The position numbers and the translations under genes were made by a program. Shown one piece after another: positions 1-8,966 of a stretch of 40,572 nt of DNA. The notes beneath the pieces are model-generated. The model was not told the DNA's origin. It did no database searches and saw only the letters and a list, made by a program, of their open reading frames with translations. Every line of letters begins with the position of its first letter. The first letter of the stretch is position 1. This DNA comes from Sedimentisphaerales bacterium. Its GTDB lineage: Bacteria; Planctomycetota; Phycisphaerae; Sedimentisphaerales; SM23-30. Where the stretch lies: positions 1 to 40,572 of the forward strand of contig JAFGSR010000013.1 in NCBI GenBank assembly GCA_016934515.1. Reading direction: 5' to 3'.

Positions 1-120
1 GACGATTTTTATTACATTGCCGGAAGTTCGAGAGATTTTCAACGCTCAGCATCGCTGCCTGAGCAAACTTTTGACGCAGGCGTCAAGCTTCGGCAAACAA
101 ATATCATTACAAGCCTGTAA
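1..120 (+). CDS. possible 3' end of a gene cut by the window edge
   Basis: Frame 1 is open from the first base to a TAA at 118-120, giving 39 residues that end in ITSL. The composition looks like an ordinary protein end. Frame 2 is also open for more than 50 codons here, so the open frame alone is weak evidence. I do not recognise the peptide. A 16-bp palindrome (TTGACGC, AG, GCGTCAA) lies inside it at 71-86. Confidence 0.22.
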   Translation, partial: DDFYYIAGSSRDFQRSASLPEQTFDAGVKLRQTNIITSL

Positions 121-647
121 GTACATTTTTAATAAAGATTTACATATTTGATAATTTCGCAGAGACTTTGTTTTTGCTTCTCTTTAAACGTAATTGTAAT
201 GCCTTGAAAATTAAAGGTTTATATAAAATACTATTAACATAAGCATTTTTTTAAAGGATATTTTATTCGCTCGCAAGGTATAAAATGATGTATATACTTA
301 TTAATCAATTATTTAGGAAGTATATTAGACATTTATCTGGAAAATATTTTAAAATTGTCAAAATCCCCGTTTTTTATACTGATATTGGTGTTTTTGTTTT
401 AGTTTTACAATAAGCTCTGGAATAAGAAATCAAATGTAAAAAACTTATTTTTTAATATCAGGTAGTGCTGTTTGGCTGGGAGGGGACAGCAACAGAGTGT
501 ACGAGAATATCTTTCTTCAACAATAAATCTGTTACTTGCTGATATTTCAGTATGGCTTAAATTTCCTCGATGCTACTCGCTTAATTATTAACCGATCACC
601 TAAAGTCTGCCACCTGAGGACTTAGACTGAGGACTTAAACTGTCGAC
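121..647. other. AT-rich intergenic region, no gene recognised
   Basis: About 530 bases of mostly AT-rich DNA lie between the possible gene end and the DAHP synthase gene. I see no tRNA-like arms, no good promoter and no convincing coding frame. The longest small frame that starts with ATG (285-413) would encode a 42-residue peptide without a ribosome binding site. At 615-650 the phrase GACTTARA recurs about three times in tandem just beyond the aroF stop codon. No intrinsic terminator for aroF is visible. Confidence 0.5.
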
Positions 648-1667
648 TTAAATCTTGCGGTCAACTGCTTCAGCTACCCGGCGGGCTTTGATCATCAACT
701 GCTGAAAATGCGGAATATCGAGTTGTTGAGCGGCATCGGTCATGGCGTGTTCCGGGTCCGGATGCACCTCAATCAGCAAACCATCCGCACCGCCGGCAAT
801 CGCGGCCAGGCTCATCGACTCCACCATGTAAGCGTGTCCGGTACCATGCGTTGGATCGACCACAATCGGCAAATGGCTTACCCGCTTGACCGCCGGCACC
901 ATCGACAAAGCCAGGGTGTTGCGACAATACTGCTCGAAAGTTCTGATACCCCGCTCACACAAAATTACTTTCGAACTGCCGGCATTGATAATGTATTCGG
1001 CGGCCAACAGAAACTCTTCCAAAGTCGCGCTCATGCCCCGCTTGAGCAGAACGGGTTTTCCCTGGGCACCTACGGTGTTAAGCAACATAAAATTCTGCAT
1101 ATTGCGTGCGCCCACCTGCAACACATCGGCGTATCGGGCAACCAGATCAACATGGGTAACCGTCAACACCTCGGTAACCACCGCCAAACCGGTCTGTTCG
1201 CGAGCCTCGGCCAGATATTCCAGACCCTTTTCCGCCAATCCCTGAAAACTGTAAGGGCTGGTCCGCGGCTTGAACGCCCCACCGCGCAAACCCACTCCAC
1301 CGGCCTCCTTGACCGCGTGGGCCACCTCCAGCAACTGACTGCGGTCCTCAACGCTGCACGGTCCGGCAATCACCCCAAAACCGGTCCCGCCGATCTGCGC
1401 ACCGCCGGGCTGCAATTCCACAATAGTTTTTTCCTGTTTGACCTCCCGGCTGGCAACCTTGTAAGGACTCAAAATCGGCACAATCTTTTCCACCCCCGGC
1501 AGATTTTCCAGGGCACCCTTATCGACCATCCGCTTATCGCCCACCGCCGCTACTACCGTGCGGTTGGTGCCGTAAATCACGTGGCTGGTCAGCCCCATCT
1601 CCTCGACCATTTGCACCACATGGTTCAACTGGTCATCCGTGCGATCTGCTGACATTACAACTATCAT
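648..1667 (-). CDS. aroF: 3-deoxy-7-phosphoheptulonate (DAHP) synthase, type I beta
   Basis: This enzyme condenses phosphoenolpyruvate with erythrose-4-phosphate, the first step of the shikimate pathway, in the cytoplasm. The 339 residues start with a roughly 80-residue ferredoxin-like/ACT-type regulatory domain. A TIM barrel follows, with GPCSVED (metal-binding Cys), GLRGGAFKPRTSPY, LLKRGMSATLEE, ILCERGIRTFE and VVDPTHGTGH. Those are the standard PEP-, phosphate- and metal-binding blocks of the Thermotoga/Bacillus-like subgroup, and the length fits. The ATG at 1667 is preceded by AAGGAT. serS lies 142 bp upstream on the same strand, so the two may be co-transcribed, although the gap contains dispersed repeats. 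The N-terminal domain suggests feedback control by an aromatic amino acid; that is a family inference. Confidence 0.95.
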   Translation of the reverse strand: MIVVMSADRTDDQLNHVVQMVEEMGLTSHVIYGTNRTVVAAVGDKRMVDKGALENLPGVEKIVPILSPYKVASREVKQEKTIVELQPGGAQIGGTGFGVIAGPCSVEDRSQLLEVAHAVKEAGGVGLRGGAFKPRTSPYSFQGLAEKGLEYLAEAREQTGLAVVTEVLTVTHVDLVARYADVLQVGARNMQNFMLLNTVGAQGKPVLLKRGMSATLEEFLLAAEYIINAGSSKVILCERGIRTFEQYCRNTLALSMVPAVKRVSHLPIVVDPTHGTGHAYMVESMSLAAIAGGADGLLIEVHPDPEHAMTDAAQQLDIPHFQQLMIKARRVAEAVDRKI

Positions 1668-1767
1668 TCTCTATATCCTTAATCCAGATAAACTGGAAAA
1701 TCTAAGCACTAAATCCAAAATCCTAAACAAATTCGAATTACCAAAATTCAAAATTCAAAACAAAAAA

Positions 1768-1792
1768 CAGCATGGGCTAAAGCCCATCCTAC
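1768..1792. repeat. dispersed palindromic repeat, GGGCTAAAGCCC core
   Basis: A 25-bp sequence with the palindromic core ATGGGCTAAAGCCCAT lies between serS and aroF. An identical 25-bp copy occurs at 29462-29486, almost 28 kb away. It has the look of a small intergenic repeat found in many copies per genome. The bases just before it (1690-1765) are a low-complexity AAAATTCAAAATTC-type stretch that also looks repeat-derived. Confidence 0.75.
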
Positions 1793-1809
1793 GAAACCTA
1801 CGAAACCAG

Positions 1810-3084
1810 CTAATGTGCGGTAATTTTCTCCTTACCCTGCATGTAAGGACGCAAGGCAACCGGAATCGTAATTGTGCCGTCCGCCTCCTGATACAACTCC
1901 ATCAACGGAATTAATATCCGCGGTGAGGCAACCACCGTATTGTTCATCGAAATGCAGTAATGCACTTTGCGATCCTCGTCGCGATAACGCAAATTCAAAC
2001 GGCGGGTCTGAAAATCCAGCAGATTACTGGCCGAATGCGTCTCACAATACCCCTGGCGGCTGGGCATGTAAGTTTCGATGTCGTACATGCGGTATTTAGC
2101 CATTCCCATGTCCCCGGTGCAAATTTCCAGCACCCGATAAGGCAACTCCAGCATCTGCATAAGCTCCTCGGAGTTTTGCAGGATGTGCTGATGCCATTTT
2201 TCCGCCTCATCCAGGTCGTTTTTACAAACGATCACCTGTTCGACCTTTTCGAACTGATGGATGCGGTACAAACCATAAGTGTCCTTGCCGGCGGCACCAG
2301 CTTCACGGCGAAAACAAAGCGACTGGGCGACATATTTTTTGGGCAGGTCCGCCTCATCCAAAATCTCATTCATGTGCAGGCTCGTAACCGGCACTTCGGC
2401 GGTGCCCACCAGGAACAATTCATCCCTGGGCACTTCGTAAACCTGGCTGCGACCTTCCGGGAACCAGCCGGTGCCCAGGAAGGTTTCTTCCCGCGTCAAC
2501 ACCGGCACCGTCAGCGGCTCAAACCCCTTGGCCACCATCTGTTCATGCGCCAGCCGCAAAACCGCCTGATGCAAAAGCGCCCCGTCACCCTTCAACAGGT
2601 AATTCCGCGCACCGGACATTTTCACGCCGCGTTCCATATCCACGATCCCCAGGTTGGTTCCCAGGGTGATGTGGTCTTTCGGTTCAAAATCAAACTCACG
2701 CACCTTGCCCCAGCGTCGAACCTCGACATTACCCGACTCGTCCGGTCCCACCGGTGCGTCCGGATGAACCGGCAGCGGCATGTTGAGCAGCAACTCATGC
2801 AATTGCGGCTCCAACTGAGCAACCTCATCTGTCAGAGCCTTCTCCTGATTCTTTAATTGAGCCATCCGCTCGATAGCTTGGTCCCGCTGGTCGGCGTCCT
2901 TCATTTTGGCAATTGCCTTGCCGGTCTGGTTCTTTTCCGTAGCAATTTCCTGAAGCTCACGCTTCAACTGCAACTGCCGGGCATCCAGACGCAGCAATTC
3001 ATCCACATCGACACCGCAGCCCTTCTGTTGACAGGCCGTTTTGTACAATTCCGGGGTCTCTCGTAATTTCTTAATATCTATCAT
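1810..3084 (-). CDS. serS: seryl-tRNA synthetase
   Basis: This enzyme charges tRNA-Ser (and tRNA-Sec where present) with serine in the cytoplasm. The 424 residues match the usual family length. An N-terminal helical arm of about 100 residues, rich in Lys, Glu and Gln, forms the antiparallel coiled coil that grips the tRNA. The class II core contains motif 2 (CFRREAGAAGKDTYGLYR then HQFEKVE) and motif 3 (ASPRILIPLMELYQ, ending near VALRPYM). The TAEVPVTSLH block shapes the serine pocket. The ATG at 3084 lacks a strong Shine-Dalgarno sequence. A promoter candidate lies about 150 bp upstream at 3229-3256. No frameshift or missing motif is seen. Confidence 0.97.
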   Translation of the reverse strand: MIDIKKLRETPELYKTACQQKGCGVDVDELLRLDARQLQLKRELQEIATEKNQTGKAIAKMKDADQRDQAIERMAQLKNQEKALTDEVAQLEPQLHELLLNMPLPVHPDAPVGPDESGNVEVRRWGKVREFDFEPKDHITLGTNLGIVDMERGVKMSGARNYLLKGDGALLHQAVLRLAHEQMVAKGFEPLTVPVLTREETFLGTGWFPEGRSQVYEVPRDELFLVGTAEVPVTSLHMNEILDEADLPKKYVAQSLCFRREAGAAGKDTYGLYRIHQFEKVEQVIVCKNDLDEAEKWHQHILQNSEELMQMLELPYRVLEICTGDMGMAKYRMYDIETYMPSRQGYCETHSASNLLDFQTRRLNLRYRDEDRKVHYCISMNNTVVASPRILIPLMELYQEADGTITIPVALRPYMQGKEKITAH

Positions 3085-3228
3085 AGTCCGGTGAAATTAC
3101 GCCAATCCAGGCCAAAAAGCAAGTTTTTAATTCTTCCCCCGTTCGATTGAATCGATTAATCCACCCCCCGGTTCCTGCCCAATGCATCTAACCGGATTAA
3201 TTATTAGAGACCCTGACAAAATGCGTTA

Positions 3229-3256
3229 AAAATAGCAATAATGGCCCTTTTGTCAA
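3229..3256 (-). promoter_or_regulatory. sigma-70-type promoter candidate for serS-aroF
   Basis: Read on the minus strand, a perfect TTGACA (3256-3251) is followed after 16 bp by TATTTT (3234-3229). Transcription would begin roughly 135 bases before the serS start codon. The -35 region sits in the 13-bp string AATTGACAAAAGG, which also surrounds the -35 box at 13330-13335. Confidence 0.5.
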
Positions 3257-3273
3257 TTCAAACACTTATTTTG

Positions 3274-4677
3274 TTAGAGTGAATTAATCTTTTTCTCTAA
3301 TTGGCTCGGTACCGACTTGATGCCTTCCTGGTGCTGCTGAACCAGCTTGTTGATCTGGGCCAGCACCTCCGGATGATCCTGGGCAACATCGAACTTTTCC
3401 GCCGGGTCGTGGTCCAGATGAAACAACAAAGGCGGATCGTGCTCTTTTCGGTCGTTTTTGTAGCCGGACTGGGTAATATAATGAGCCTTCCAGGGTCCTT
3501 GCCTCACTGCGAACAATTTTTCCCCACGGTAATAAAACATCTCCTGCCGCTTACCTGCCCCATCGCCCAGCAACATCCCAGCCATGCTCACGCCGTCAAT
3601 TACCCGGTCCCGGGGCAAATCCACCCCGGCCAAATCCAAAAACGTCGCAAAAATATCCATCGTGCCGGCCAATTCTCGATTAACAGTCCCGGCCTTAACT
3701 CGTCCAGGCCACCAGGCCAGGCCGGGCTCCCGCATGCCCCCTTCCCAGGTGCTGCCCTTGCCGCCCCGGAGTAAGCCCGCCGAACCGCCGTGTAATTTTT
3801 TCGTCAGCCACGGACCGTTATCACTGGTAAACATCACGAGCGTATTTTCGGCTAGGTTTAATCGCCGCAGCGTATCCATAATTTTGCCTACGCTCCAATC
3901 CAGTTCTTCAACAACATCGCCATAAAGCCCCCGCCGACTTGTGTCCTTAAATTTATCCGAGGCAAACAACGGAACATGCGGAAAAGAGTGAGCCATATAC
4001 AAAAAAAACGGTTCTGTGCGGTGTTGTTCAATAAACGCCTTGGCCTTGGCGGTGTAACGTCGGGTCAAGGTTTGCTGCTGCACCGGCTGCTCAATTATCT
4101 TTTCGCCTTCCATCAAAATGCTGGGTTTCATGTCGTTGCTGTAAGGGATGCCGTAATAGCTGTCGAATCCCCGACGAGTTGGCAAAAACTCCGGCAAATG
4201 GCCCAGATGCCATTTACCAATACAACCAGTTGCATAATCCTTACTCTTCAATGCCCCGGCGATTGTAATTTCCTCAGCAGGCAGCCCCCCCGCTGAATTC
4301 GGGAACAGCACCCGTCGTTTGTTACTGCACATGCCATTACGGATGGGTAACCGCCCGGTCATCAGAGCCGCCCGGCTCGGCGTGCAAACCGACGCAGCTG
4401 AATAAAATTGGGTAAACTTCATCCCCTCGGCCGCCATCCGATCCAGATTCGGTGTTGAAATTGTCGGATGACCAAAACAACCCGCATCACCATAACCCAT
4501 GTCATCCGCGAAAATCACTACAAAATTCGGCTGTTTCTGTCGTTGTCGCCCTGCCGTTCCGAAGGAGTTCTTCGACTTATCATTGACACAGCCGGGCACA
4601 TTCCCCATCAATCCCGCCAGCCCAGCCCCACCCAAACCAAAACGCGCAGACTTTTTCAAAAATTCTCGACGATTCAT
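3274..4677 (-). CDS. Tat-exported arylsulfatase-type sulfatase
   Basis: This is a formylglycine-dependent sulfatase, probably periplasmic or surface-located, that removes sulfate esters from a glycan or small molecule. I chose the ATG at 4677, not an upstream in-frame start, because GAGGT precedes it and the protein then begins with a Tat signal (NRREFLKK, followed by a Gly/Ala-rich hydrophobic stretch). A VPGC sequence near residue 30 might be a weak lipobox. The mature part has IFADDMGYGD (metal site), CTPSR at 98-102 (Cys matured to formylglycine), GKWHLG, HSFPHVP and TSDNGPW. The 467 residues are typical of the family. It follows the methyltransferase gene by 90 bp on the same strand, so it may be the last gene of the ketosynthase operon or an independent gene. 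The substrate cannot be read from the sequence. Confidence 0.9.
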   Translation of the reverse strand: MNRREFLKKSARFGLGGAGLAGLMGNVPGCVNDKSKNSFGTAGRQRQKQPNFVVIFADDMGYGDAGCFGHPTISTPNLDRMAAEGMKFTQFYSAASVCTPSRAALMTGRLPIRNGMCSNKRRVLFPNSAGGLPAEEITIAGALKSKDYATGCIGKWHLGHLPEFLPTRRGFDSYYGIPYSNDMKPSILMEGEKIIEQPVQQQTLTRRYTAKAKAFIEQHRTEPFFLYMAHSFPHVPLFASDKFKDTSRRGLYGDVVEELDWSVGKIMDTLRRLNLAENTLVMFTSDNGPWLTKKLHGGSAGLLRGGKGSTWEGGMREPGLAWWPGRVKAGTVNRELAGTMDIFATFLDLAGVDLPRDRVIDGVSMAGMLLGDGAGKRQEMFYYRGEKLFAVRQGPWKAHYITQSGYKNDRKEHDPPLLFHLDHDPAEKFDVAQDHPEVLAQINKLVQQHQEGIKSVPSQLEKKINSL

Positions 4678-4767
4678 GCAACACCTCGCTTGTATATAAT
4701 TTTGGGTGCTAAATTTTCCTAATGGTTCGAATTGTGCAGCTATCAATAAAATCCTGTTGGTTTTCGA

Positions 4768-5805
4768 TTAGCGCAAAGTGAAATAACCGTGCCCGATCAG
4801 GTCGTAAACCTGCTCTTCGACAATTTGCATCTCTGCCTGGGCAAAAATTTCGCGCCACTGCTGCGCCGTGCCGATCTGCTGATTGCTCAACTGATGAAAC
4901 AAATGGTGCTCCAGCGATGCCGTTGGGTGTTTTTTCAGCCAGGCCTGATCCTGCAAACAAAACTCCCCCACCACAAACATCGTCCCGGCGAATCGCTCTT
5001 TCAATCCCTTCAACAAGTTCACTAACTGCTCCGGCTGTTGTATATATTCATGAAAAGTATCGCAGGCCGTTACGCAGTCAACGCCCTGCACCTCGCTCGG
5101 CAACTCCGGCAAATCGAACATGTCTCCCGTCTGCGCCGTCAATCTACCGCCGCAATCATCCCGGCTCAATTGCTTCAGACAAAAATCCACCATTTCCTGC
5201 GAACAATCAATCCCATGCCCGCGAATCTGCTCATCCATCCCGCAGAGCCCCCGCAAAAAAGCCATATCGCCGCAACCCAGATCCAGCACCATCCGTCGGC
5301 GGTGCTCGATCACCATCCGCCGCATCACTGGATAAGGTAACTGCTCACAGAGCCGCCCACTACCAATGCCCACGTAAGTAATGTTGCGGGTCAGATCACG
5401 TCCGTATTTTTTTCGACCAGCCAGCAAATCGCCCAGATTGCCAAAACAAGGCTCATAAGCCCACAACAACTCCACCATCCCCCGGGGCTCGGCCATCAAC
5501 ACCTTACCCTCCGGGGCCAGGCTCACTCGGTCACCCTGCTGGTGCAAAAAACCGATGCCGTCCAGATATTCCACCACCGCCGCCAAAACTTCCGGTTCAC
5601 ACGAATGGTCGCGGGCAAATTCGCTTTGCAGCACTTGGCCTTTCTGCTCCAACTCGTCCAGAAAACCACAATCCAGCAATGCCCACCAACTGCTGCAGGC
5701 CGCGTAGCCTCGTACCGTCTTGAGGCCCTGCTCATGATGCTTCTTCATCCGCGCCGCCCGGCGCAGCCCCAACAAACGTATTACTCTTAGAATTTGTCTC
5801 AGCAT
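4768..5805 (-). CDS. SAM-dependent methyltransferase with N-terminal winged-helix-like domain
   Basis: The 345-residue protein has a roughly 110-residue N-terminal region containing a helix-turn-helix-like stretch (EPEVLAAVVEYLDGIGFL), as in class I O-methyltransferases that dimerise through a winged helix. The SAM-binding motif I is VLDLGCGDMAFL at 173-184, followed by GHGIDCSQEMVDFC and a post-motif aspartate region (QTGDMFDLPEL). Its start codon overlaps the stop of the GH3-like ligase gene (TAATG), so the two are translationally coupled. It therefore probably methylates a product or intermediate of the ketosynthase operon. O-, N- and C-methylation cannot be told apart from the sequence. 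Confidence 0.85.
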   Translation of the reverse strand: MLRQILRVIRLLGLRRAARMKKHHEQGLKTVRGYAACSSWWALLDCGFLDELEQKGQVLQSEFARDHSCEPEVLAAVVEYLDGIGFLHQQGDRVSLAPEGKVLMAEPRGMVELLWAYEPCFGNLGDLLAGRKKYGRDLTRNITYVGIGSGRLCEQLPYPVMRRMVIEHRRRMVLDLGCGDMAFLRGLCGMDEQIRGHGIDCSQEMVDFCLKQLSRDDCGGRLTAQTGDMFDLPELPSEVQGVDCVTACDTFHEYIQQPEQLVNLLKGLKERFAGTMFVVGEFCLQDQAWLKKHPTASLEHHLFHQLSNQQIGTAQQWREIFAQAEMQIVEEQVYDLIGHGYFTLR

Positions 5806-7484
5806 TAATCCAAATCTTTCGGCTCATTATACAAATAACGATGTTTAAATTGTTCTCGTCGGCCGCCCCTGGCCCGGAGCAACTGTTCATCACGTTTGAT
5901 CAGGAAGCCGCTCGGCACCTGCCGAATGTCCAGTTTCCCCAGTCGCCCGCTTTCCTGTTTCGCATCATATTCAATATTGCTCATTTGCAAGCGACGATCA
6001 ATAAGTTCAGCCAGATGGCGCAGATCACCCTGCGGCAACGCCGCGGCCGCGGCCGACTCAAAATAAAACCGATACCTTGGCGGATCATCCCATTGCGGCA
6101 TCATCACAAAAGTATCGATTCGGATAGCCAGATCGTCCGATGCCCGATGCACCGCCTCAACCACCTGCCTTTCCGTCAGTTTTTCCCCGGTAATACTGCT
6201 GCTATGCGCCCCCTTGGACAAAAACTCCACCACCGGCGTTTCTTTTACAAAATCCACTACCCGAACCAGATCCCCGATGTTATAGCGATACAAACCCGCC
6301 CAGTTGGTCAAAAATATATAATAGCATTTGCCTTTTTCGAGTTGACAGCCCTGCAGCGGCGTTACGCCTTCATCAATAATTTTTCTGCTATCAACATCGG
6401 CAATGCTATCCATTTCTTCCTGAGGCACAAATTCATAGAAGTTGCTCGTAATATCCAGCACGCCTGCGGCGGTGTTGTCCTCGAGCGGAATGCTCATCCG
6501 CCCCTCGCTGGCCAATAGCCCGATGTCCCTGATCGGTACCGCCCCGTAATACTCCAGCAGCCGCGGCATATACATCCCCAGCGTACCGCCGGTCCAGTTG
6601 GCCAGGAAAGATAAATCCCAGAAATCCCTCGGCAAAAGCCGGCCTTCATCCCGCAAAATCTCCTCCAGTTGCCCCGCCCGCCCCGGACGCTTGGGTAATC
6701 TGCCCCGCAACTTATTGCGTAATGACCGGGAAACCGAAACTTTTTCATCCAACGTGCCATCATGCACATCCCGAATCAGCCGATCAGCTTCACGTTCGGC
6801 CGTTTGAGCCAGCGTCAAAGCCGTGCTCGGATTGGCCGTGCTGATAAATGCCACATCTTCGATTATCGCCAAACGCATAATCGTATAATACTTGTCCGCA
6901 GCATTTTCAATCTCCGCAACTTCGCAAGGCGTTACATAATACTTCCGCACAATATAACGCTGATGCTGGGCCAGCATCCCCGAAATCGCCCCGCACGGAA
7001 TCCCGCTTTCCGTCACCTGCTCACGGGCCGAACTGGTAACCTGCAAAATCTTGCGCAAATAACTGCCCGGATGATCCGATATCGCCTTGATCCCCCAAAT
7101 ATCCCAGCCTCGCCGATAATTTTCCAGAAATTTCTTCGTAACCGGAATAAACTTCGCCGCTGAAGTTGTCCCGCTGGTAAGGGCGAACATCAAAATTTTC
7201 TGATCACCGCCAAACAACGCACTCGTCTGCCCCCGCTTGCACTTTTCTATATAAGGCTCAACATAAGAATAGTTACTCAGGGGAACCGACTTGACAAAAT
7301 CGTCGTAATTGCTAATTTTGTCAAAACCATGCTGTCGGCCGAATTCACTCGACTCGTTAGCAGACAAAATCTGCTTCAACAACTGAGCCTGCACCTCACG
7401 ACAACAATCAAGTTTCTTTTCAAATTGTCTTAGACGACGCGCTGTCGCCTTTGATACCCAAAACCCTATCAGCTTACTTATCAT
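5805..7484 (-). CDS. GH3-family acyl-adenylate/amido synthetase
   Basis: This is a member of the GH3 branch of the adenylate-forming superfamily. In plants these enzymes activate a carboxylic acid with ATP and transfer it to an amino acid. The 559 residues fit the family. The ATP-binding P-loop-like motif is TSGTTSAAKFIPVT at about 103-116. LLASEGRMSIP corresponds to the YxxSE-like adenine/acyl region, and GLYRYNIGDLVRV is the conserved Y-R-Y-x-x-G-D motif. The C-terminal subdomain carries SITGEKLTE. It is encoded between the alpha/beta hydrolase (106 bp upstream) and the methyltransferase (overlapping). The expected role is activating or amide-linking the acyl chain made by the neighbouring ketosynthases. 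Both acyl substrate and acceptor are inferred, not seen. Bacterial GH3 proteins are poorly characterised. Confidence 0.87.
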   Translation of the reverse strand: MISKLIGFWVSKATARRLRQFEKKLDCCREVQAQLLKQILSANESSEFGRQHGFDKISNYDDFVKSVPLSNYSYVEPYIEKCKRGQTSALFGGDQKILMFALTSGTTSAAKFIPVTKKFLENYRRGWDIWGIKAISDHPGSYLRKILQVTSSAREQVTESGIPCGAISGMLAQHQRYIVRKYYVTPCEVAEIENAADKYYTIMRLAIIEDVAFISTANPSTALTLAQTAEREADRLIRDVHDGTLDEKVSVSRSLRNKLRGRLPKRPGRAGQLEEILRDEGRLLPRDFWDLSFLANWTGGTLGMYMPRLLEYYGAVPIRDIGLLASEGRMSIPLEDNTAAGVLDITSNFYEFVPQEEMDSIADVDSRKIIDEGVTPLQGCQLEKGKCYYIFLTNWAGLYRYNIGDLVRVVDFVKETPVVEFLSKGAHSSSITGEKLTERQVVEAVHRASDDLAIRIDTFVMMPQWDDPPRYRFYFESAAAAALPQGDLRHLAELIDRRLQMSNIEYDAKQESGRLGKLDIRQVPSGFLIKRDEQLLRARGGRREQFKHRYLYNEPKDLD

Positions 7485-7590
7485 TGCTCAAGTTACCAGC
7501 TTTCGCTGGACCGGATTCGCCGCGATCCACAGGAAATTTCGACGCTCCCGTTGGTCGCTACGGCTTTCGGAAACAGCGAAATACAAAATC

Positions 7591-8922
7591 CTATACATTC
7601 AACTTATCCCCAACCGGCACAAGTTTTCCCGACTTCTTTCCGACTGTACCAGTTTGCTCTGCCAAACTGGTTTTCCCCGATGCACAGAATGTTCCCGCCG
7701 AACCGGATTTTCCGGTCGCCTTGTTGCTGCGGCAATCCGTATTACAATTGGCCGCAAAAAATTGCCGCGCCGCCTGCAATTCTTCCTGGGCCACCGCCCG
7801 GGGCTTACCGCCGGACCCACCAACTCCAAGATACTTATTAAAAAACTCCACCGATCGCGTTTTATAAAGCTCCGGCTCCTGCACCACCGATTGATTGTGT
7901 CCGGCCTGCGGCACTACCCACAAATAATGTGGTTCATGCGACAATTTATAAAAAGTTTCCGCTTGCTCGAACATTATCATCGAGTCCTTTCGGCCGTGAA
8001 TAAAAAACAACGCTTGATTACGCAAATGACCTACCGACTTACGCAACGACGGAAAACGACACCTAAAACGCACTCGCGCAAACTTCAACAAAAGCCAGCG
8101 CAAAAAATGCCAAAATGCCGGACGATGGTTCTCGTAAACAAAACGTACCCGCGCGAAAATGTGAACCCATTTCTGCATTGACCATTCCACCGTCGTGTCG
8201 GTCGAATATGCCCCATCCGACAACACCGCTTTGATCCCGCAATCGTCCGGCATCTGCGCCACCGCCATCAATGCCGCCCCTGCTCCCCGCGAAATACCGA
8301 ACAAACCGATATTCACATCTAAACCACGCGCTTCCAGTTCCGATTTAACAAAAGCCAAAGCTCCCTGACAATCAGAAATCTCCTTATCCGTGCACCACAG
8401 CCGAGGCTGATAACCATTTAAACTGCTGCTGCTCCCGTGCGAACGAAAATCAAACGAAAAAATATCAAACCCCGCCTCCAGCAGACCGCGACAATAACGC
8501 ATGCAACTGTACATGTCCGAGCCATATTCATGACAAAAAACAATCACGCCGCGACTCTGAGCAGATACATACCCACTATGGAAATCCTCCCTAATCCAAT
8601 CATTTACCGAGCTTTCCCGTGGAAATTGCCCCCGCACACCGAAATCGCCTGATTCTATCCGACTACCTTTCTCGCCCCGGAGTATCGTCGGACTCAAAAA
8701 CATCCCCCGCAACAGCGTCCCGTCAAAAGCGCGAAAATTAACCTGCTCACCTTGGAGCCGCTCATAATCTATCGGCCCCATCATCGGCGGCAAAGGCGTG
8801 TCCCGCACAATATTCAGCATCAGCCGGACATACTTACTCAGCAACGCCGCCACCGACAAAACCGCCAGCAACAACGCCGCCGAAATCAGCATACCCCAGT
8901 TATCCATAATTGAATCAAACAT
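7591..8922 (-). CDS. membrane-anchored alpha/beta hydrolase
   Basis: A serine hydrolase fold follows one N-terminal membrane segment (about residues 12-30, Leu/Ala-rich). The nucleophile elbow is GISRGAG (Ser near 211). The acid is probably Asp near 313 in HGRKDS and the base His near 342 in QAGHNQ. FCHEYGSD near the start of the domain looks like the oxyanion strand. The last 70 residues are a Lys/Ala/Gly-rich extension without homology that I can see. The longest frame begins with TTG at 8940; I prefer the in-frame ATG at 8922, although neither has a strong ribosome binding site. It sits 44 bp after the ketosynthase gene and could release or trim the acyl chain as an esterase or thioesterase. 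That role is inferred from position. Confidence 0.8.
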   Translation of the reverse strand: MFDSIMDNWGMLISAALLLAVLSVAALLSKYVRLMLNIVRDTPLPPMMGPIDYERLQGEQVNFRAFDGTLLRGMFLSPTILRGEKGSRIESGDFGVRGQFPRESSVNDWIREDFHSGYVSAQSRGVIVFCHEYGSDMYSCMRYCRGLLEAGFDIFSFDFRSHGSSSSLNGYQPRLWCTDKEISDCQGALAFVKSELEARGLDVNIGLFGISRGAGAALMAVAQMPDDCGIKAVLSDGAYSTDTTVEWSMQKWVHIFARVRFVYENHRPAFWHFLRWLLLKFARVRFRCRFPSLRKSVGHLRNQALFFIHGRKDSMIMFEQAETFYKLSHEPHYLWVVPQAGHNQSVVQEPELYKTRSVEFFNKYLGVGGSGGKPRAVAQEELQAARQFFAANCNTDCRSNKATGKSGSAGTFCASGKTSLAEQTGTVGKKSGKLVPVGDKLNV

Positions 8923-8966
8923 GATCGCCAACCAGAACAAGAGTCACCCGGTCAGAACGAAACTTG

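Noticed and set aside
285-413. Small frame MMYILINQ... (42 codons) in the left intergenic region
   Set aside because: AT-rich region, no ribosome binding site and no recognisable family; expected by chance.
708-1652. Long open frame on the plus strand opposite aroF (314 codons)
   Set aside because: It is fully antisense to a clear DAHP synthase, has no ribosome binding site and gives a His/Arg/Gln-rich product typical of a shadow frame.
1960-2856. Long plus-strand frame opposite serS (298 codons)
   Set aside because: Antisense to a complete seryl-tRNA synthetase; no recognisable motif.
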